NCBI GenBank assembly: GCA_026770585.1
Contig: MU646438.1
Span: 66,805 to 79,340, forward strand
Origin: Baffinella frigidus
Lineage: Eukaryota; Cryptophyceae; Cryptomonadales; Baffinellaceae
Direction: 5' to 3'
Length of the DNA stretch: 12,536 bases
In this document: in pieces, positions 12,468-12,536 of the stretch
Layout: every line of letters starts with the position of its first letter
How positions within the stretch are numbered: position 1 is the stretch's first letter
Program-made: the position numbers and the translations under genes
The notes under the pieces: generated by a model
The model's input: the letters and a program-made list of their open reading frames with translations, nothing else
The model's database searches: none
What the model was told of the DNA's origin: nothing

Positions 12468-12492
12468 ACAAACTCCAGCACCATGTCGGGGC
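12435..12492 (-). CDS. Candidate exon (PDMVLEFVDRVTAMIYRT)
   Basis: On the minus strand C-rich telomere-like DNA ends in AACACCACACCAG, followed by two bases, 18 codons PDMVLEFVDRVTAMIYRT and two bases before GTGACG. The peptide is helical and hydrophobic/charged. A duplicated donor allows a 32-nt version ending after FVDR (12461-12492). It would be part of a second minus-strand gene extending right of the window, or a far upstream exon of the left one. Family unknown. Confidence 0.45.
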
Positions 12493-12500
12493 CTGGTGTG

Positions 12501-12536
12501 GTGTTTAGGGTTTAGAGCTTAGGGTTCAGGGTGTGG
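12501..12536. repeat. Telomere-like tract at the right edge
   Basis: TTTAGGG-type units, G-rich on plus, continuing beyond the window. It directly precedes (minus sense) the acceptor of exon 12435-12492. Confidence 0.85.

Overview
This window looks like nuclear DNA of a eukaryote, probably a microalga or another protist with the plant-type telomere heptamer TTTAGGG. That is an inference. It rests on kilobases of degenerate TTTAGGG-family DNA, abundant micro- and minisatellites, short open segments bounded by GT and AG instead of long bacterial ORFs, and no ribosome-binding sites or operon layout. I recognise no named gene family.

Left part (1-4.7 kb): compound microsatellites, a 21-bp minisatellite, a GAA tract and short telomere-like tracts are interleaved with short protein-like segments on the minus strand. 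Read right to left, candidate exons lie at 4037-3987, 3194-3113, 2553-2494, 2399-2341, 1525-1459, 974-929 and 332-251, and their reading phases join at every junction. They suggest one intron-rich minus-strand gene with an acidic part followed by a helical part, running off the left edge. Its introns are largely telomere-like repeat. Inside it lies a family of 89-91-bp elements with about 10-bp inverted ends (1130-1218, 1731-1820, 1878-1968, 2408-2496, plus a rearranged copy near 2562). Three of these nearly coincide with GT...AG introns between repeated exon-like cassettes. This introner-like array is the most interesting object here.

Middle part (4.7-7.4 kb): short local duplications, a plus-strand gene candidate at 5481-5996 with a possible last exon at 6161-6223 and an AATAAA at 6296, three unrelated inverted-repeat (MITE-like) elements in or near this part (2697-2891, 6371-6510, 7274-7375), a cluster of palindromes at 6528-6590, and a duplicated segment (6680-6888 and 7116-7227) whose copies differ mainly by GA-repeat expansion.

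Right part (7.4-12.5 kb): about 2.7 kb of degenerate telomere-like repeat, almost entirely G-rich on the plus strand, is broken by one 160-bp island. It is followed by a weak ORF (10107-10541), abutting 21-bp and 20-bp tandem arrays (10540-10928), hairpin-bearing repeats, an inverted-repeat element at 11119-11239, two more telomere-like blocks, a 0.6-kb unique island and a minus-strand candidate exon at 12435-12492.

Recurrent themes are local duplications that span candidate splice sites and telomere-like DNA lying directly upstream of candidate 3' splice sites on the minus strand. All exon calls were read by eye without transcripts or homology searches and should be treated as hypotheses.
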